This document shows, piece after piece, positions 24,801 to 37,563 of a stretch of DNA of 64,000 bases (positions are counted from its first letter, which is position 1; each line of letters opens with the position of its first letter). Source of the stretch: Sordaria brevicollis (taxonomy: Eukaryota; Ascomycota; Sordariomycetes; Sordariales; Sordariaceae); contig JAUTDP010000010.1 of assembly GCA_033439795.1 (NCBI GenBank), positions 1-64,000 on the forward strand, written 5' to 3'. A model generated the notes under the pieces. The model worked only from the letters and a program-made list of their open reading frames with translations, was not told the origin of the DNA and did no database searches. The position numbers were made by a program, and so were the translations under genes.

Positions 24801-27800
24801 TCTAATCCGTCGTCTCGAGGCCACCAGCCATCGGCAGCTCATCAGAATACCCGCCAGCCATATCACCAACCTACTACCTTGGGCTATCAAGGCCCTCAAC
24901 CAGGCCAAGCACTCGCGCAGCCTGTGGGCGCATACTACGCGATTAATCCTCCGAGCCAAGGTGAACGCCCTCCTGCCAACCCATGGGCTTATGCAGGTCC
25001 TTCCACTCAGCCACTTCCATATGGGCAGCAATTTCAGTCAGGACCGCCGCAGACTGTTCAAAACGCTGTGTCCATATCAGTCGGCTCAAATGGCTTCGCT
25101 GGATCCATCCAGATGACCAATAACGTCAACAACCAACAATCAAGCACCCAAATCAACGGCTTATCAGGGTCAATCAGCGTGGTCCAGGATAACGGTGGTC
25201 AGTTTAACATTAACCTGTCTAACGGCCACCAGTATAACAACGGCAACCAGTATTATGGCAACCAGTTTAACGGCTACAACCATCAAGCGACTCACACCCA
25301 GAGCAACCTGGACCGCGGTCGCCAACTTTTCTTTAGTGAGGAGGCTATTGTCATTCAAAGACAATTTCCCAGTTGGAACAGTGACTCAATCCTTGCAGAG
25401 CTAAGGAGAAGATGGACTGCCATGCCCATTGATCTTGTAGAGAGTTACGTGAGCAAGGCAACAATGGTTCAGAACCAACCTCAAGCTCACTACCGTCCCT
25501 CTTTGCCTGCGCCAGTCCTTGCAGCACCTCAACATGCAGGACCTGGCTTGACTCCAGATGACGATCTGAAGGCTGGCAGGGAGTACTACATTTCGACACA
25601 AATGGGTTCTCTTCGAGCGCAATACCCAACTCACAGCCACCAACTCTTGCTCAACACCGTTTTGCCAGCATGGAACGCGTTGCCACGGAGCCATCGCGAA
25701 TGGTTCAACAAGCAAGCCTTGACCCAAAAGCAACAGCAACCTCAACTCGCCCCCATAGCCACTTCTGGGGCTAGGGGCTTGTCAAGAAATCAGAGCATTC
25801 CGTCTCTTTCCAGCATCGCTCCTCCTCCACCGCCCAGCGCAGCTACAACCATGCCTCTCAACTTCTTTGAAGGCAGACTGGCGGTGATGCGCGAGGAAGC
25901 CAGGGTCAAGCCTACCACAGCATTTGCGATCGCGAAACCTTCTGTTGACAGGAATGGAATGGTGATTGTTCGTATGAGTAGTACCACCCAAGTTTCGATC
26001 CCCGAACAGGATTACATGGAAAGCAAAGCACGGCTTGCTCCGTATCCGGACGTTGCCCATCTTGATCCGTGCCGCAAGGAGCTTGAACGTGGCCGGACTT
26101 GGTGGATAAACAGATTCAAGGATGATTTCTTGCGGCTTAATTATATCCCGGGCAAGTCTGAACAGCAAATCAAGCAGCTACTTGGCGAAGAGTGGGCAAC
26201 CTCCCTTACCCGGGCTGATCGTTTGAGGACAGATGATCTGGGACAAATTGAGGATGCGAAGTCGGGGGTAGCTAGGACACACAGAGTTATCAATGAGTCC
26301 ATGATGTCACGTCAGGCCAAAAAACGGGCGAGAACCAGCTATGGAGTGTCGGCTCGTTGGTTGGAATCAAATGAAACCGAAAGCGAAGAGGAAAACCCTG
26401 TCTCTTGGAAGCCTCGCGGCATTAAAAGTACATCGATGGCTAGCAAGAGACCGTCCGCGACTTCTGCGACTTCTGCGACGGCTTCATCTTCAGTCGCTTC
26501 ACCCCCTGTCTCCGGCTACGAGGTTTTCGCCAAAGAACTCGAGGCAAAGCTGCGGAAGTCGCATCCTAGCGCCTCGGCAGAAAATCTCAGGGCCGTGATA
26601 CAAAACCGATGGGAATCAATGAGCGAATCGCACCGAGCGGTTTATGCTACCATGGCCATCGATAAAGCGAAGTCAGGATCCGGCACCGTGGCGTCTTCGT
26701 CTTATACATCCGCGGCACCTTCTACCAACAGAGCCTCCTCAACCCGCAAATACGACGGGTTTGAGCTTTATCTCAATACCGACGGATTTATCGTGAAGCG
26801 ACGATATCCCGAATATTCTTACGCTGAAGTCGTTGAAATCATGAGAAAACGCTGGGATGCCATGTTGCCCTCTAAAAGGGTGGAATTGAACACCAATGCG
26901 TCCATCTACGCACGTGATCATGCCAGGAAGTCTGTATTTAACGCGCTTGAGACCTTGTTCAAAAACGAAGATAAGGGCAAAGCGAAGGCTTCGTCCACAC
27001 CGGTGGCACCAAACACCAGCGCCTCCACCAGCGGTCCTTCTCGGCCCCGTCAGGCTGAGGGTTTCGATTTCTGGTTCAAGTTTGAGGAGAAGAGGTTCAA
27101 GCAGAAGAACCCCGGCCTTACGCATGAACAAGCAGTGGCTGCATTGAGGAAGCAATGGGATGATATGAGCCATGTGGCTCAGCTGATGTACAAGGAGATG
27201 GCTGCCAAGGCCAATGCCGACACGAACAACACATCCACGCCAAAGCCAACTGCGTCTCAAACGCCGTCCCGCTCTTCATCCACCCCCACCATAGCTACCG
27301 CTTCCTCGTCTTCTACACCAAATCCCAGTGCGTCTGGTAGCATCACAAGGGAGGAATGGGAACGGAAGTACGACGGCTTCAACTTCTATCTCAACACCGA
27401 AGGTCGCAAGCTCGTGGAACCTCCTACAACATACGATTCTATCGTTTATGCGATGAGAGGGAAGTGGGACGGCCTTAGTGCTAAAGAACGGGCTTCATGG
27501 GAGAAGCTCGCCAAGAGCTGGAGAAGCTATGAAAAAAGCCGCAAGGAAGGTTTCAATGAGTTAAGGCGGGCGCTCAAGATGCCGTTGGAGCCGGATATTC
27601 CCCCTCCTCCCGTCACTACTACCACTACCACTGCGGCCACTGCCACTTCCGCAACAAGCTCCAAGGCGTCTGGTGGCATCACCTGGGAGGAGTGGGCCAA
27701 AAAGTATGATGGTCTCGCCTGGTACATCAACACCGAGGGCTACAAATACAAGCAAAAGCATCGCGACCTCTTCGACTACGACACGATTGTAAAAATCATG

Positions 27801-28373
27801 GAGGACCAGTGGAAGAGGATGACTACATTTGAGCGTGAGGATTATGAGTCTCAGGCGAAAAAGCACAGGACGAGTTACGGTGGTCGCCAGATGTTTAGCA
27901 GACTGCGTAGACTTTGCGGCCTACCTGAGATGGCCGACGTTATCCAACCGCCCAAACCCCTGAAGAACCCACCTCCTCTTTTCAAGAGCACTTGGCGCGG
28001 CAGTGGCTCAAAAACAGCCAGTTCCATGCTATCCTCTTCGCCCCCACGGCCAGAACCGGCTACTGCGACATCTTCACCAGCTGACAGCCGCGGTGCGTTG
28101 ACAGAGATTCAACCTAATAGGAAGCCTGCTGCGACGCCAGGTCTGAGTGATAAGGTGGCTAAGATCGATATCACCAGTGCTTGGGCGGTCAAATCTGCTA
28201 AGTTCAAGATTCCGCCTTCAAGCAGCACGCCGAGGTCGGGGTCCGGGAGCGGGTCGGCTTCTGCTTCCACTTCCGCTTCGGCGTCTGGTTCGAGGACGGC
28301 GACAGCATCGGCGCCAAGGGGTGTCAAGAGGAAGGCGCAGGCGGATTTTGTTGACTTGACTTTGGATGATTAG
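21794..28373 (+). CDS. very large nuclear-type protein with about eight HMG-box-like repeats
   Basis: Four exons: 21794-22960, 23025-23449, 23506-23727 and 23777-28373; introns of 64, 56 and 49 nt; product 2136 aa. The N-terminus (to about residue 200) is charged and disordered. A helical middle domain follows, with a CGCGLC cysteine patch near residue 796. An N/Q/G-rich tract spans about 1035-1120. Then eight degenerate copies of a roughly 50-75 residue module start near residues 1116, 1202, 1373, 1518, 1596, 1699, 1802 and 1914. They share aromatic residues at the start, a basic helix and a final (R/K)-x-x-W-x-x-(M/L) pattern, as in HMG boxes. The clearest three open with KYDG(F/L) and (L/I)NT(D/E)G. 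The C-terminus has a basic KRK patch and FVDLTLDD, a SUMO-interaction-like motif. A DNA-binding or chromatin role is inferred; no named ortholog is recognised. Confidence 0.85.
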
Positions 28374-31304
28374 GCGTAGTTCGTCATGTATGTGTTTGCG
28401 TGGGGGTTGGGTGGTGAAGTGGTGTTTAGGTCTTGGTGTTCTTTATTGGAGGATACCCGAGTTTCTTATGTCTGGACGTTATTGGACTGGGAAAAGGACC
28501 TTGGATCACTCTTGGGTTCAATGTGTTTGGAGTATTTTGTTGAATTTAGATGATGTTTTCATAGCATGGCGGATGCACATACAAAGCATCGCGCCTATAT
28601 ACAGCGAATCATGAGGGACGACCGATGCGGGAAAAGCGCTGTCGTTGGCTTTTACTTAGTACAAACAAGAGGTTTGTTCTATGAAATAGGGTATCAGTTC
28701 TTTCCATGAACGTTCCCACTGGGCAGACGTGATGTAGCCGCCGTCCGAACGGTTGCTTGCGCAATACCCCCACGGGCAACAAAACCCCATAAAACCCCCA
28801 CTAAACGGCGAGCCGCCCCGGATCGACCCCGGGCCGGGGCGTGTTCGGGTGACCCACCTCGGAAAAGTGGGACTCCACCTGGGGCCCCCGTATGTACTCG
28901 ACCGAAAGCGACGGGGTGGGCGGACTATTAGGGAACCCTCGACGTGAGAGATGGGCAGTCTTTGAAATGTGAAGCTCGGTATCCATCTGAACGTCGAATA
29001 TCTAAGGAGGCCGCCTCCAAGAAATCACTGACGTCAGTGGTCGTGTCGATGTGTTGTCGTTGATTTGAGGCTGGCGGTGATGAGGCAGTGCACCTATGGA
29101 CAAGAACCAACGTCCTGGGCAGATTGGTAGTAGCATGCTATGAAGCCCCGCTTGACCATTATCAGCTATTGGAAATAACAAGTGAGGCAGTGATGATTGG
29201 AAATGTTGGCAAGTCGGTGATGGATTGGGAAATCGCTGCGAGATGGGTAGGAGGACGTTGGAAGAACTTTGCATGCACTGGCACCATTTCTACAAGCCAT
29301 CCGCTCAGTCTCAGGTTTCGCAGGTCTAAGCCACCTCCACAAGCAAAAAATATCCTGGGGCTGTCTCCTTGCAAGGCTCGAGGTCATGATGTTGGTCGTG
29401 ATTATCGAGTTCAACAATTGACTGGCCAAAGGATCACTTTTGGATTGAAGAGGGCTTGCAGGGCAAGATATTGCAATTTCGCCATTGCAGCAACCCACGA
29501 GGTTCTGAAACTGCGCAGAGCTGTGCAAGCAAGCCACCTGCGCAACTGGGCTTAGTACATCCATGGGCAGCAGCGATGAATCAGGTACATTGCATCGATG
29601 AAAGTGCAAAACTCTGCATTTGCATGCGAGGTGTTGGTGATCAGGCGTATGCACTGACATGAACACCGAGAGTAATTTCGAGAAACCGAATATCGAACGA
29701 GGATATTGTCTTGTTCTTCCTGTCGTGCACCCCTTTTTGAAGCCATCACCACAGTATACGGGCATCGCGAACTACACCTCCAACTTTCCAATTCAAAGCC
29801 ATGATACGACCAGCCTGGGAAGTCCGAATTCGAGTTATCCCCTCGTCGCATGTCCCCAACATCCCAACTCTCGAAATTGGATGATAACCGGGGGAACCTC
29901 GTCGGCCCAGGTTCATCCCGCAGCGGATCAGTTCAGTGGACGGACACCCCCCTGTACCGCCCACGCTAGCGACAGCCCAACTGTGTTTGATCCAAACTGG
30001 CGGGAGCGGGGAAAGGGAAAAGGGGGGCCCACAGCGGTACCGTCCACTGTGGAGGAGGACGGCTCGGCGGGGGGCGCGAACGCGGACCGGACCTGAGTGA
30101 AGATGATGGCGCGGGTCGTCCCGGTTCCTTTTTTCATTGTTACTGTTTCCTTGTCAGCTGGTTTCTTTCTTTTTGTTCTCACTTTTCATTTCGAGACTCT
30201 CGAGATTTCGACTTCGTCCTTGACGATCAGGACACTTGAATTCGTCCTGTCTTTAGCGCCCGGGCAACCTCCACGCTAGCGTCTTGAAAATCGCTAAAAA
30301 TAAGCGCCGACTTGGCCCTTTCTTGACGGGCACAAGCCTCAGCGCTCCATCTGTACAAGTGCAATTTTAACAGCCCAAGATGTCTTGAAAACTTCAGAAG
30401 AAAATAGCGGAAGGAAAGTTCCAAGCAGACAGGCGGAGCGCTTGGCCTTCGGGCGGGTGTGTGCATGAAGATGAGACCAGGGGGATTCCGTCGAGTGTGC
30501 TTTGAGTGTTCGAGCCTTGTTCGTCGGATTTCTTGATTGGGCAGCGATTTACAGCTCGCTGCTATTTTCCGTGCTTGTTGGAGCTTGCGGACCTTTGCCC
30601 AGGAACTAGACTGCTCTGGTGCTGTGTCCTAGGGCTGTAGGAGGGTGGTATATGCCTGAAGACGGATCTTGATGGGTATCATCGTCTCGATAGAATTCCA
30701 AATTCTCTGAAAAGCCGTGGTTCAGTATACAACTCACTGGTCGAGGACGGCGGCGAATTTCCTGGCTTCGTGCGAGGATGAAGTCTTTTTGTAGAACTGC
30801 ACCTTCCCGCAAAGTTTGTAACTGGTGATACGGGAACAGGCGGCGCGTGGTCAGTGACACAGCAGAATCGTGACCATTGTACCCCTCGTTCCTTCCATCT
30901 TTTGCTTCCCCGGTCTCTGGAAATTTGGAGCTGTATCTCCGGCCCGAACGAAGCATGCCAGACGATGAATCTACTAGCCTGGTTCGTGACTTGTCGCCTC
31001 AATTTCTCGTCTGAAGTGTAATGGTTGCCTCGGGCGGTTCAGCTGCAGCCTGCCTTAGCTTGTTTGGCCCCCAACGTCGCCAATGGTCACGATGGCCGAC
31101 CCATGTTTGGATAAATAGAGTCAGGCGTCCGCTTACCCCCACCTCCATCTCGACCATCCGTGTAACCACTAACTGAACTTCTCACATCCATCCAACCTTT
31201 TCTCACCTTGTGAAACTGTCCAAGAAATAACCGCACTTTGATCGATTCTTCTTCTGTTGTGTTCCAAGAGTCTGCCTTACCCACCTTACCCATCTCTCAC
31301 CACC
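28374..31304. other. intergenic region, about 2.9 kb
   Basis: Contains the 3' region of the HMG-repeat gene and the promoter of the DUF6601-type gene. Frames up to 199 codons exist but use non-ATG starts and show no domain or splice logic. A GC-rich patch with short inverted runs lies at 28810-28850. A TATA-like GGATAAATAGAG occurs near 31109, about 190 bases before the next start codon. Confidence 0.55.
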
Positions 31305-32624
31305 ATGATGGGAGCCGCAGCTGAGTCCGACGTACGGTCGTTAGCGACAACCGCGGCAGGCCCCCTGTCACGCCCTTCATCACCTCCTCCAGCCGGTGAA
31401 AAGACCGAGTCGCAACAGTCCTCGATACATGCTATGACCATGACACCATCAAGGATCCGTCGAAACATGACCGGTCTTACGACTGCCTCCAAAGGTCCCG
31501 GCTGCCACTGGAGTCGCATCGAGGATATGGCCGGCAACAAGCCTCAGATGAAGCTCGAAGAAATCATCCTTCAGGCTACTGCAGAAACACCTTCAGGTAT
31601 CCGCTTGAGTCTGGTACCTGCGGATGATGGCGGCAAGCCATATCTTCCTGGTCAGCCGCGCGTATACCTCGATGGCTCCTCCTCAGATCCCAACGATGCT
31701 CTGCCCAAGTACTTGGTTACGTCTCATTTGACCAAGAAGACGGATCGCCTGCTCAAATGGATGAAATACATCTTTGTAAGTTTCCTCTCACCCTGGGCTC
31801 AGATGGTGGACAACAGGCACTGACAGAGGTAACAGGTGCAAACCCCCTCCTACCGACATATCATGCCCCTCCATCACCAAAATGCCCACGACCGAGAGAT
31901 CAAGGTCGACGAGCATCCTTGCCTGCACCTGGTGTGGTACTATGAGCGCATCTTCATCAAGCCGGTCCCAGCCTACTTTTACTGCCAAGCCTTCTGGGAA
32001 TACATTGCCGACGCGAACCCAGAGGTCTACGAAGCATGCCTCGGCTTCATGCGAAGCTACTACTTCCTGATCAAGTACGAGGTCGACTTCGAGTTGGCCA
32101 TTGAGAAAAGGCTGATCCCAAAGAAATCGAACGGCGAGCATCCCACGTACGAAGAGTGGTGCAACTTTATCCGGCAGTTCAGTGTGGCTCGCGATGACCA
32201 AGTGTCCAAGCGCTACGAGTTCGGTGAGCTCCGTCTCAGCCGCCTCAACATGGCCTCGTTCTTCTTCCGGGGAAAGCTGGCCTTTTTCCACATCTGGCCG
32301 CAGTGGGGGTCGTTCCTCACTGCCAGTCTGGCACCTATGCTCACCATTTTCGCAATTTGCTCCGTCATTCTGAACTCCATGCAGGTCAGCCTGCAAGCGC
32401 TGGATTCCAATTTTGATGACGACGATAGGTGGCTCTCACTGAAGACGGCTTCGATTTGGTTCCCTATTGGGGTGTCCCTACTGATTGCCGCGGTTATCAC
32501 CCTCGCTCTCGTGGGCATCCTCGTCATGGCCGTGTTGGACATCTGGACTGGCATCAAGACGCGCAGGCTCAAGCGGAAGAATAGATGGGAGGGCGGTGAG
32601 AAGACCCATGGCGTTATCTGGTAG
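31305..32624 (+). CDS. DUF6601-type fungal membrane protein
   Basis: Two exons, 31305-31775 and 31836-32624, with a 60-nt intron (GTAAGT donor, AACAG acceptor); product 419 aa. The N-terminal 60 residues are Ser/Pro-rich and disordered. A globular part contains HLVWYYERIFIKP, CLGFMRSYYFLIKYEVDF and SKRYEFGELRLSRLN, which I recognise as the conserved blocks of a fungus-specific family annotated as DUF6601. Two hydrophobic segments follow (about LTASLAPMLTIFAICSVIL and WFPIGVSLLIAAVITLALVG), then a basic RRLKRKNR tail, typical of a protein with its termini in the cytosol. Two adjacent ATGs (31305 and 31308) are equivalent starts. Biochemical function of the family is unknown. Confidence 0.88.
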
Positions 32625-35192
32625 TGTGCTTCCAGTGCCCATATCGAGGACAAAAATTTGTCGGATGCTTGAGAGTGCATAGCGCGAGGCCAAATTGCGT
32701 CGAAATAAGAAGGATATTGGCTCATGTAGGCCAGTTCGTCGAGCTCTTTTAGACTTTGGCGACATGGGATGGGAAGAAGAGCTTGGCCACCGACAAAAGC
32801 GACTCGAAACCACCTGATCGAATCAGCTCCTTGTCGTCCTCTGTTGCTGGACAAACTCTTTTCATCATTTGGGACCAGTCGCAATGAGGAACATAAGACG
32901 GCGGAATCAAGCGGCCTCTAGAAATACGCCAGGTGCGAAATCGTGGTCAACTACCACCGACAGCTCGACTGGTGATCTTTGTTGCATCCTTCATAAATCT
33001 ACCTGGCCGAACAGGTAGTGGTTGATGTCGACCTACCCCGAGCTCACATGGCAGAAATGGTCCGACGTTATTGCTGATTATTGCTCGGAAATTGACAGTC
33101 GAATATTGGAATGCGAGGTGGAAAGGAGGAATTACCCATTTGTGGTCTTTATCAGAGTGCCGCCTAGCCATGGACGGTGGATTTAAGGTGCGCCTCGGAT
33201 CGTAGCCGCCGTCAAAGCACGTGGCGACAAGTCAGAACATATGGGATGATGGCGATCATGATGTATTTTTAATGTACTTACTTGTATGATTGACGACATG
33301 AATGAACGATTGATACCATGAACTTGCCCACACGATGTGTCGTGATTCTGCCAACTTGAACAGTAGTCGTTCACCGTCAGCGGGATAATGTTGCAAGCTT
33401 TGATGAGTTGAGGGAGACCCCTAGAAAAGCCCTAGAAATTGGTAAAGACTGTTCAAGACTAAAAATAGACTTGCTGCCGCAAAACGGAACCCATGAGCTT
33501 TGATTTCCATCTCATCCAGTTGGCGGACCACACACCGCAGCAGGAGACCGGGGTGAAAAAAAGCAGCAACGGTGGGGAACATTGGGGTTCGTCAGCGCCA
33601 GGAAATGTCAGTTTCGTGCTTTCCATTGATTGCTGAGTTTACCTGCAACTCCGCAGCCATTGTCGTGACTTCCCTTATTCGCAGGAACACAAAATGTGAA
33701 CGGAAGGTGTCGTTGGGTGATTTTTGGATTTGTCAAGAGATGTACGTCAATGGGTGGAGCTCGCCATGCCGGCTCCCGTACTGGGAGAGGGGGGGTGTTT
33801 CGAATTGTTCTTGGATAGTTCGGATTTTTGGCGAGACGTACTTAGGCATCACGGCCTTCTTAAGGCGTTTAAATTGACTTATGTTTCGCTTTTAAGATGT
33901 TTGGTAGTTGCCAACTATTAATTGACTATTATATGACGGTTTAAAGTCTTTAAACGTTTGGAAACTCAAACGTTTCGTCAGGTTGGGACTGTTAATTCAC
34001 GGTAAATTGGCAGTCGCAATCGTTCAAATATCGGGGGTTTGCGAGATGCCTAAGTACAGATCGAAACCACCCCCCCTCCTGGTACGGCCTCCCGAGCTGA
34101 AGTGGAGTCGTACCAAGCCGGGCCCGGGTTCGGGGCCGTGTTCTTGGCCGACACGGGAGTTGTTCTTTCCTCATTTTTCAACCATGGAAATAAAAACATT
34201 ACCTCTAATGACCTGCCCGGGCCGGTGGTGGCAGGTGGAATTGAGGCTCAGTTTCCTTCAGTGATGATCTCATGTCCGTCCTCAGGGAACGTGCTCACCC
34301 ACATTCCATCCACTAAGTAGCACAGTATTTCGGTCCCAAGTCTGTGGATGCCGCAAACACGCAACCATCAGTCTATACTCGACGCACCGACCAATATTTC
34401 AACCGTTCCACGACATCAACTGTCTCATAAAGTTCTCGTTTTCAACACCGACGACATGACAACGGCAGTCGACAACCGCGTCGTCCAGGGTTCTGTCCAC
34501 GTAGGAAAGCCAAGTCGGCGGCCGGCAGCCCAAGTCGCTAGGCCCTGTCGGGAAGTTCCCCGCTTCGGATCGGCACTCTGGATCTCGAGTCAAGACTCAA
34601 GCGCCGGGTGTCAATGGCGACACCGCTCCACCACATCTTTCACATCATATCTCCGGAGCACAACGCTACCACCTTCCTGAAGGAGAGATTTGGCCTGCCT
34701 CATCCATCGATTCTGTTGGGAGCCGTCAGAGGCAAACACTGGAGCAGTAAGCAGAAGCAACAGCAGTGTTACAGCATCGAACGGCGCAGGGCTAATAAGT
34801 CGCCATCCACAATAGCGGCATTCACCATAACCAACCGCCCTTCCATCCTACGGCGCAGCTTACCGCGGTTTTACGCGTTTATCATTCGCTTGGAATCGCG
34901 GTCATCTCACGGTCATTACACGGCTTTGGGGCTGGATGAAAGGTACGGACACATTCACGCATGCTACGATCCATCAGATATAGGTCCATGTCCAACAAAC
35001 TGCTTCAATCTAGGACCCCAAACGGGAAGGTGTATTATTCATCGAACATCCTTGCTGATCGCCTTGCTCTTCAGGTTCTGTTTGGCGACTATCAAAATTT
35101 CTTTTATTTACTCCAGGTAAGTGGCCTTTCTTGGAAGTTCCCTCTTTCTTCGACCACACGCGTCGTCTTTAGAGGAATTTGGGGTCTTCAAA
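32625..35192. other. intergenic region, about 2.6 kb
   Basis: No supportable gene. A slightly AT-rich patch at 33840-33980 contains repeated AAACGTTT-like palindromes. A frame at 34608-35120 has an ATG but no recognisable domain and runs into the promoter of the next gene. The rest is featureless. Confidence 0.55.
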
Positions 35193-36988
35193 ATGATGGG
35201 ACTTGGACGTCTACTGGCCGCTACGGCTTGCGTTACGCAACTGGCCTCTGCCTTTGCGCCCCTGAGTGTCAGGAATCTTCGCTTGTTGGTACGTGATCAT
35301 TCTTGCTTCCCTTGTTTTTGCATCAGCATACTAATATTCATCTAGTCGGAGAGCGATCTTGCGTTGGAACCAGAGGGCGATTTCACCATCCAGAGCACCG
35401 ACCCTACCCTGCTCTACCCTGCCCGGACCATCAAGGTGCCCGTTGACCACTTCCACAACGACACCAAGTATGAACCGCATACCAACGACACCTTCGACCT
35501 TCGCTACTGGTTCGACGCGACCTACTACAAGAAGGGAGGTCCCGTCATTGTCCTGGCTGCCGGCGAGACCAGCGGTGTCGGCCGTCTCCAGTTTCTCCAG
35601 AAGGGCATTGTGTACCAGCTCGCTAAGGCGACTGGTGGTGTCGGCGTCATCCTCGAGCATCGTTACTACGGCAAGAGTCTACCGACTTCCGACTTTAGCA
35701 CCGAGAACCTCCGTTTCCTCACCACCGACCAAGCTCTGGCGGATACCGTCTACTTTGCCAAAAACGTCAAGTTCGCTGGTCTCGAGGATCTCGATCTGAC
35801 TGCGCCCAACACTCCCTACATCGCTTACGGAGGTTCTTATGCTGGTGCCTTCGTCGCTTTCCTTCGAAAGCTGTACCCTGATGTCTTCTGGGGAGCCATC
35901 TCCTCTTCCGGTGTTACCGAGGCCATCTATGACTACTGGCAATACTACGAGGCCGCTAGGATCTTCAGCCCCAAGGACTGTGTGACTGCTACTCAGAAGC
36001 TCACCCACGTCGTTGACAACATCATTCTCAATAAGGCCAACGCCAAATACGTACAGAAGCTCAAGGATGTGTTCGGTCTCGGTAACCTCACCCACACCGA
36101 TGATTTTGCCAACACCATCAGCTACGGCATTGCCGGACTCCAATCCACCAACTGGGATCCCGCGTTGAACGACACCTCCTATGGCGAGTACTGCAACAAT
36201 GTCAGCTCCAACGCCCTGTTGTACCCCGAGACTGCTCGCCTTAAGAAGGATGCCCAGGAGCTCCTGACTGTCGGCGGATATGGCAAGGAGGTCAAGTCGC
36301 TCACCAACCAGTTCTTGAACTACATCGGCTATGTCAACGTCACCCAAGTTCAGTCGTGTGACGAGGACCAAAATGCCTGCTTCACCTCCTACAATACTGA
36401 GTTCTACAAGAAGGACGATCTTAAGCAGACGTGGCGCTTGTGGATGTACCAGGTTTGCGATCAGTAAGTACAATACTCCACCGTTGTCATGTTCAAGGGT
36501 TAACTAACACGTCCTTCAGATGGGGTTACCTCCAAACCGGCTCCGGTGTACCGCGCAACCAGCTCCCGCTGATCTCTCGAGCTATTGACCTCAACTACAC
36601 CTCCATTATTTGCCGCGAAGCCTTCAACATCCACAAGCCTTCTGATGTTGAGTCCATTAACAAGTACGGTGGTTTTGGTATCAGCTACCCCCGCCTGGCC
36701 ATCATCGACGGCGAGAAGGACCCCTGGCGTGCGGCCACTCCCCACGCCATCGGTCTTAAGGATCGCAAGAGCACCATCAGCGAGCCCTTCATCCTGATCA
36801 AGGATGGCGTGCATCACTGGGATGAGAACGGCGTATTTCCTAACGAGACCACCCCCAACTTCCCTCCTAAGCCGGTTGAGCAGGCCCAGAGGGCTATCAA
36901 GAACTTTGTGCAGGCCTGGCTCCAGGACTTTAAGAAGGAGACGAGCGGCCATGGGCATGAAAAGGGGCACGGAAGTACGAAGCCTTGA
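35193..36988 (+). CDS. secreted serine peptidase, family S28 (Pro-Xaa carboxypeptidase/DPP7-like)
   Basis: Three exons: 35193-35288, 35346-36463 and 36520-36988; introns of 57 and 56 nt with ACTAAT/CTAAC branch sites; product 560 aa. The first exon encodes a signal peptide (MMGLGRLLAATACVTQLASA). The catalytic Ser196 lies in GGSYAG, Asp472 in DGEKDPW and the His pair 503-504 in GVHHWDENG, so the S28 triad is complete. Supporting motifs are LEHRYYG and TTDQALADTVYF. Family members release residues after proline, often at acidic pH, in vacuoles or outside the cell; several NxT/NxS sites agree with a secreted protein. The C-terminus is unusually His/Gly/Lys-rich (HGHEKGHGSTKP). The start is fixed by the signal peptide. 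Confidence 0.95.
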
Positions 36989-37563
36989 GAGGCCCGCGTA
37001 TCGAGGGTCCACTAATGATTGTGTGTCGCCGAGGGTGTGTTACTAATCTTTTTTCCAGGTTTCGACGTCCATGATAAACAACAGGTTTTGGGAGACTTGT
37101 GATGGATGACATGTTAGCATGGTTATTTAGCAAGCGAGCATCGCCATCTTTGGTAGAAAGCATCTGGATAGCCTGAGGAGGAAGGATGCTTGGATACACC
37201 CCGCGGATAAAGAAATTGAAATACATTTTGATATGCAGCCAGTGTCATTTTTTGCCTTGTTCGAATTTCGGTCTTGTGCTGACATTGACGAAGCAGGTCT
37301 ATTTGATTTTAACCTAATCAGTGCAAATGATTCTTTAATCGGTCAAGGCGAGCCAAGACGAGAACCAGCCAACGTTTCGGAGACGTACCTCTATGGTACC
37401 AGGTGGGTGACAGCCTTCATATCTGTCGACCGATGAACAGTGGTCTGTGTCACCACACAATCTGCAAGCACTTTACGGAACACTCCTTCCCTGTCCTTCA
37501 ACGTCACCCCCCACGGACCTTTGATATCGTCACGGACATTTATCCGTTCTTCAAAATGGCGCC
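36989..37563. other. intergenic region between S28 peptidase and SDR genes
   Basis: Short tandem-gene spacer holding a 3' UTR and the next promoter. No coding frame or RNA gene is supported. Confidence 0.7.

Noticed and set aside
29166..29765. 199-codon minus-strand frame in the 28.4-31.3 kb interval
   Set aside because: Several overlapping frames on both strands of similar length occur here; none has a family resemblance or plausible splice sites.
34608..35120. 170-codon plus-strand frame upstream of the S28 peptidase
   Set aside because: Composition is unlike the neighbouring proteins, no domain is visible and it occupies the promoter region of the peptidase gene.
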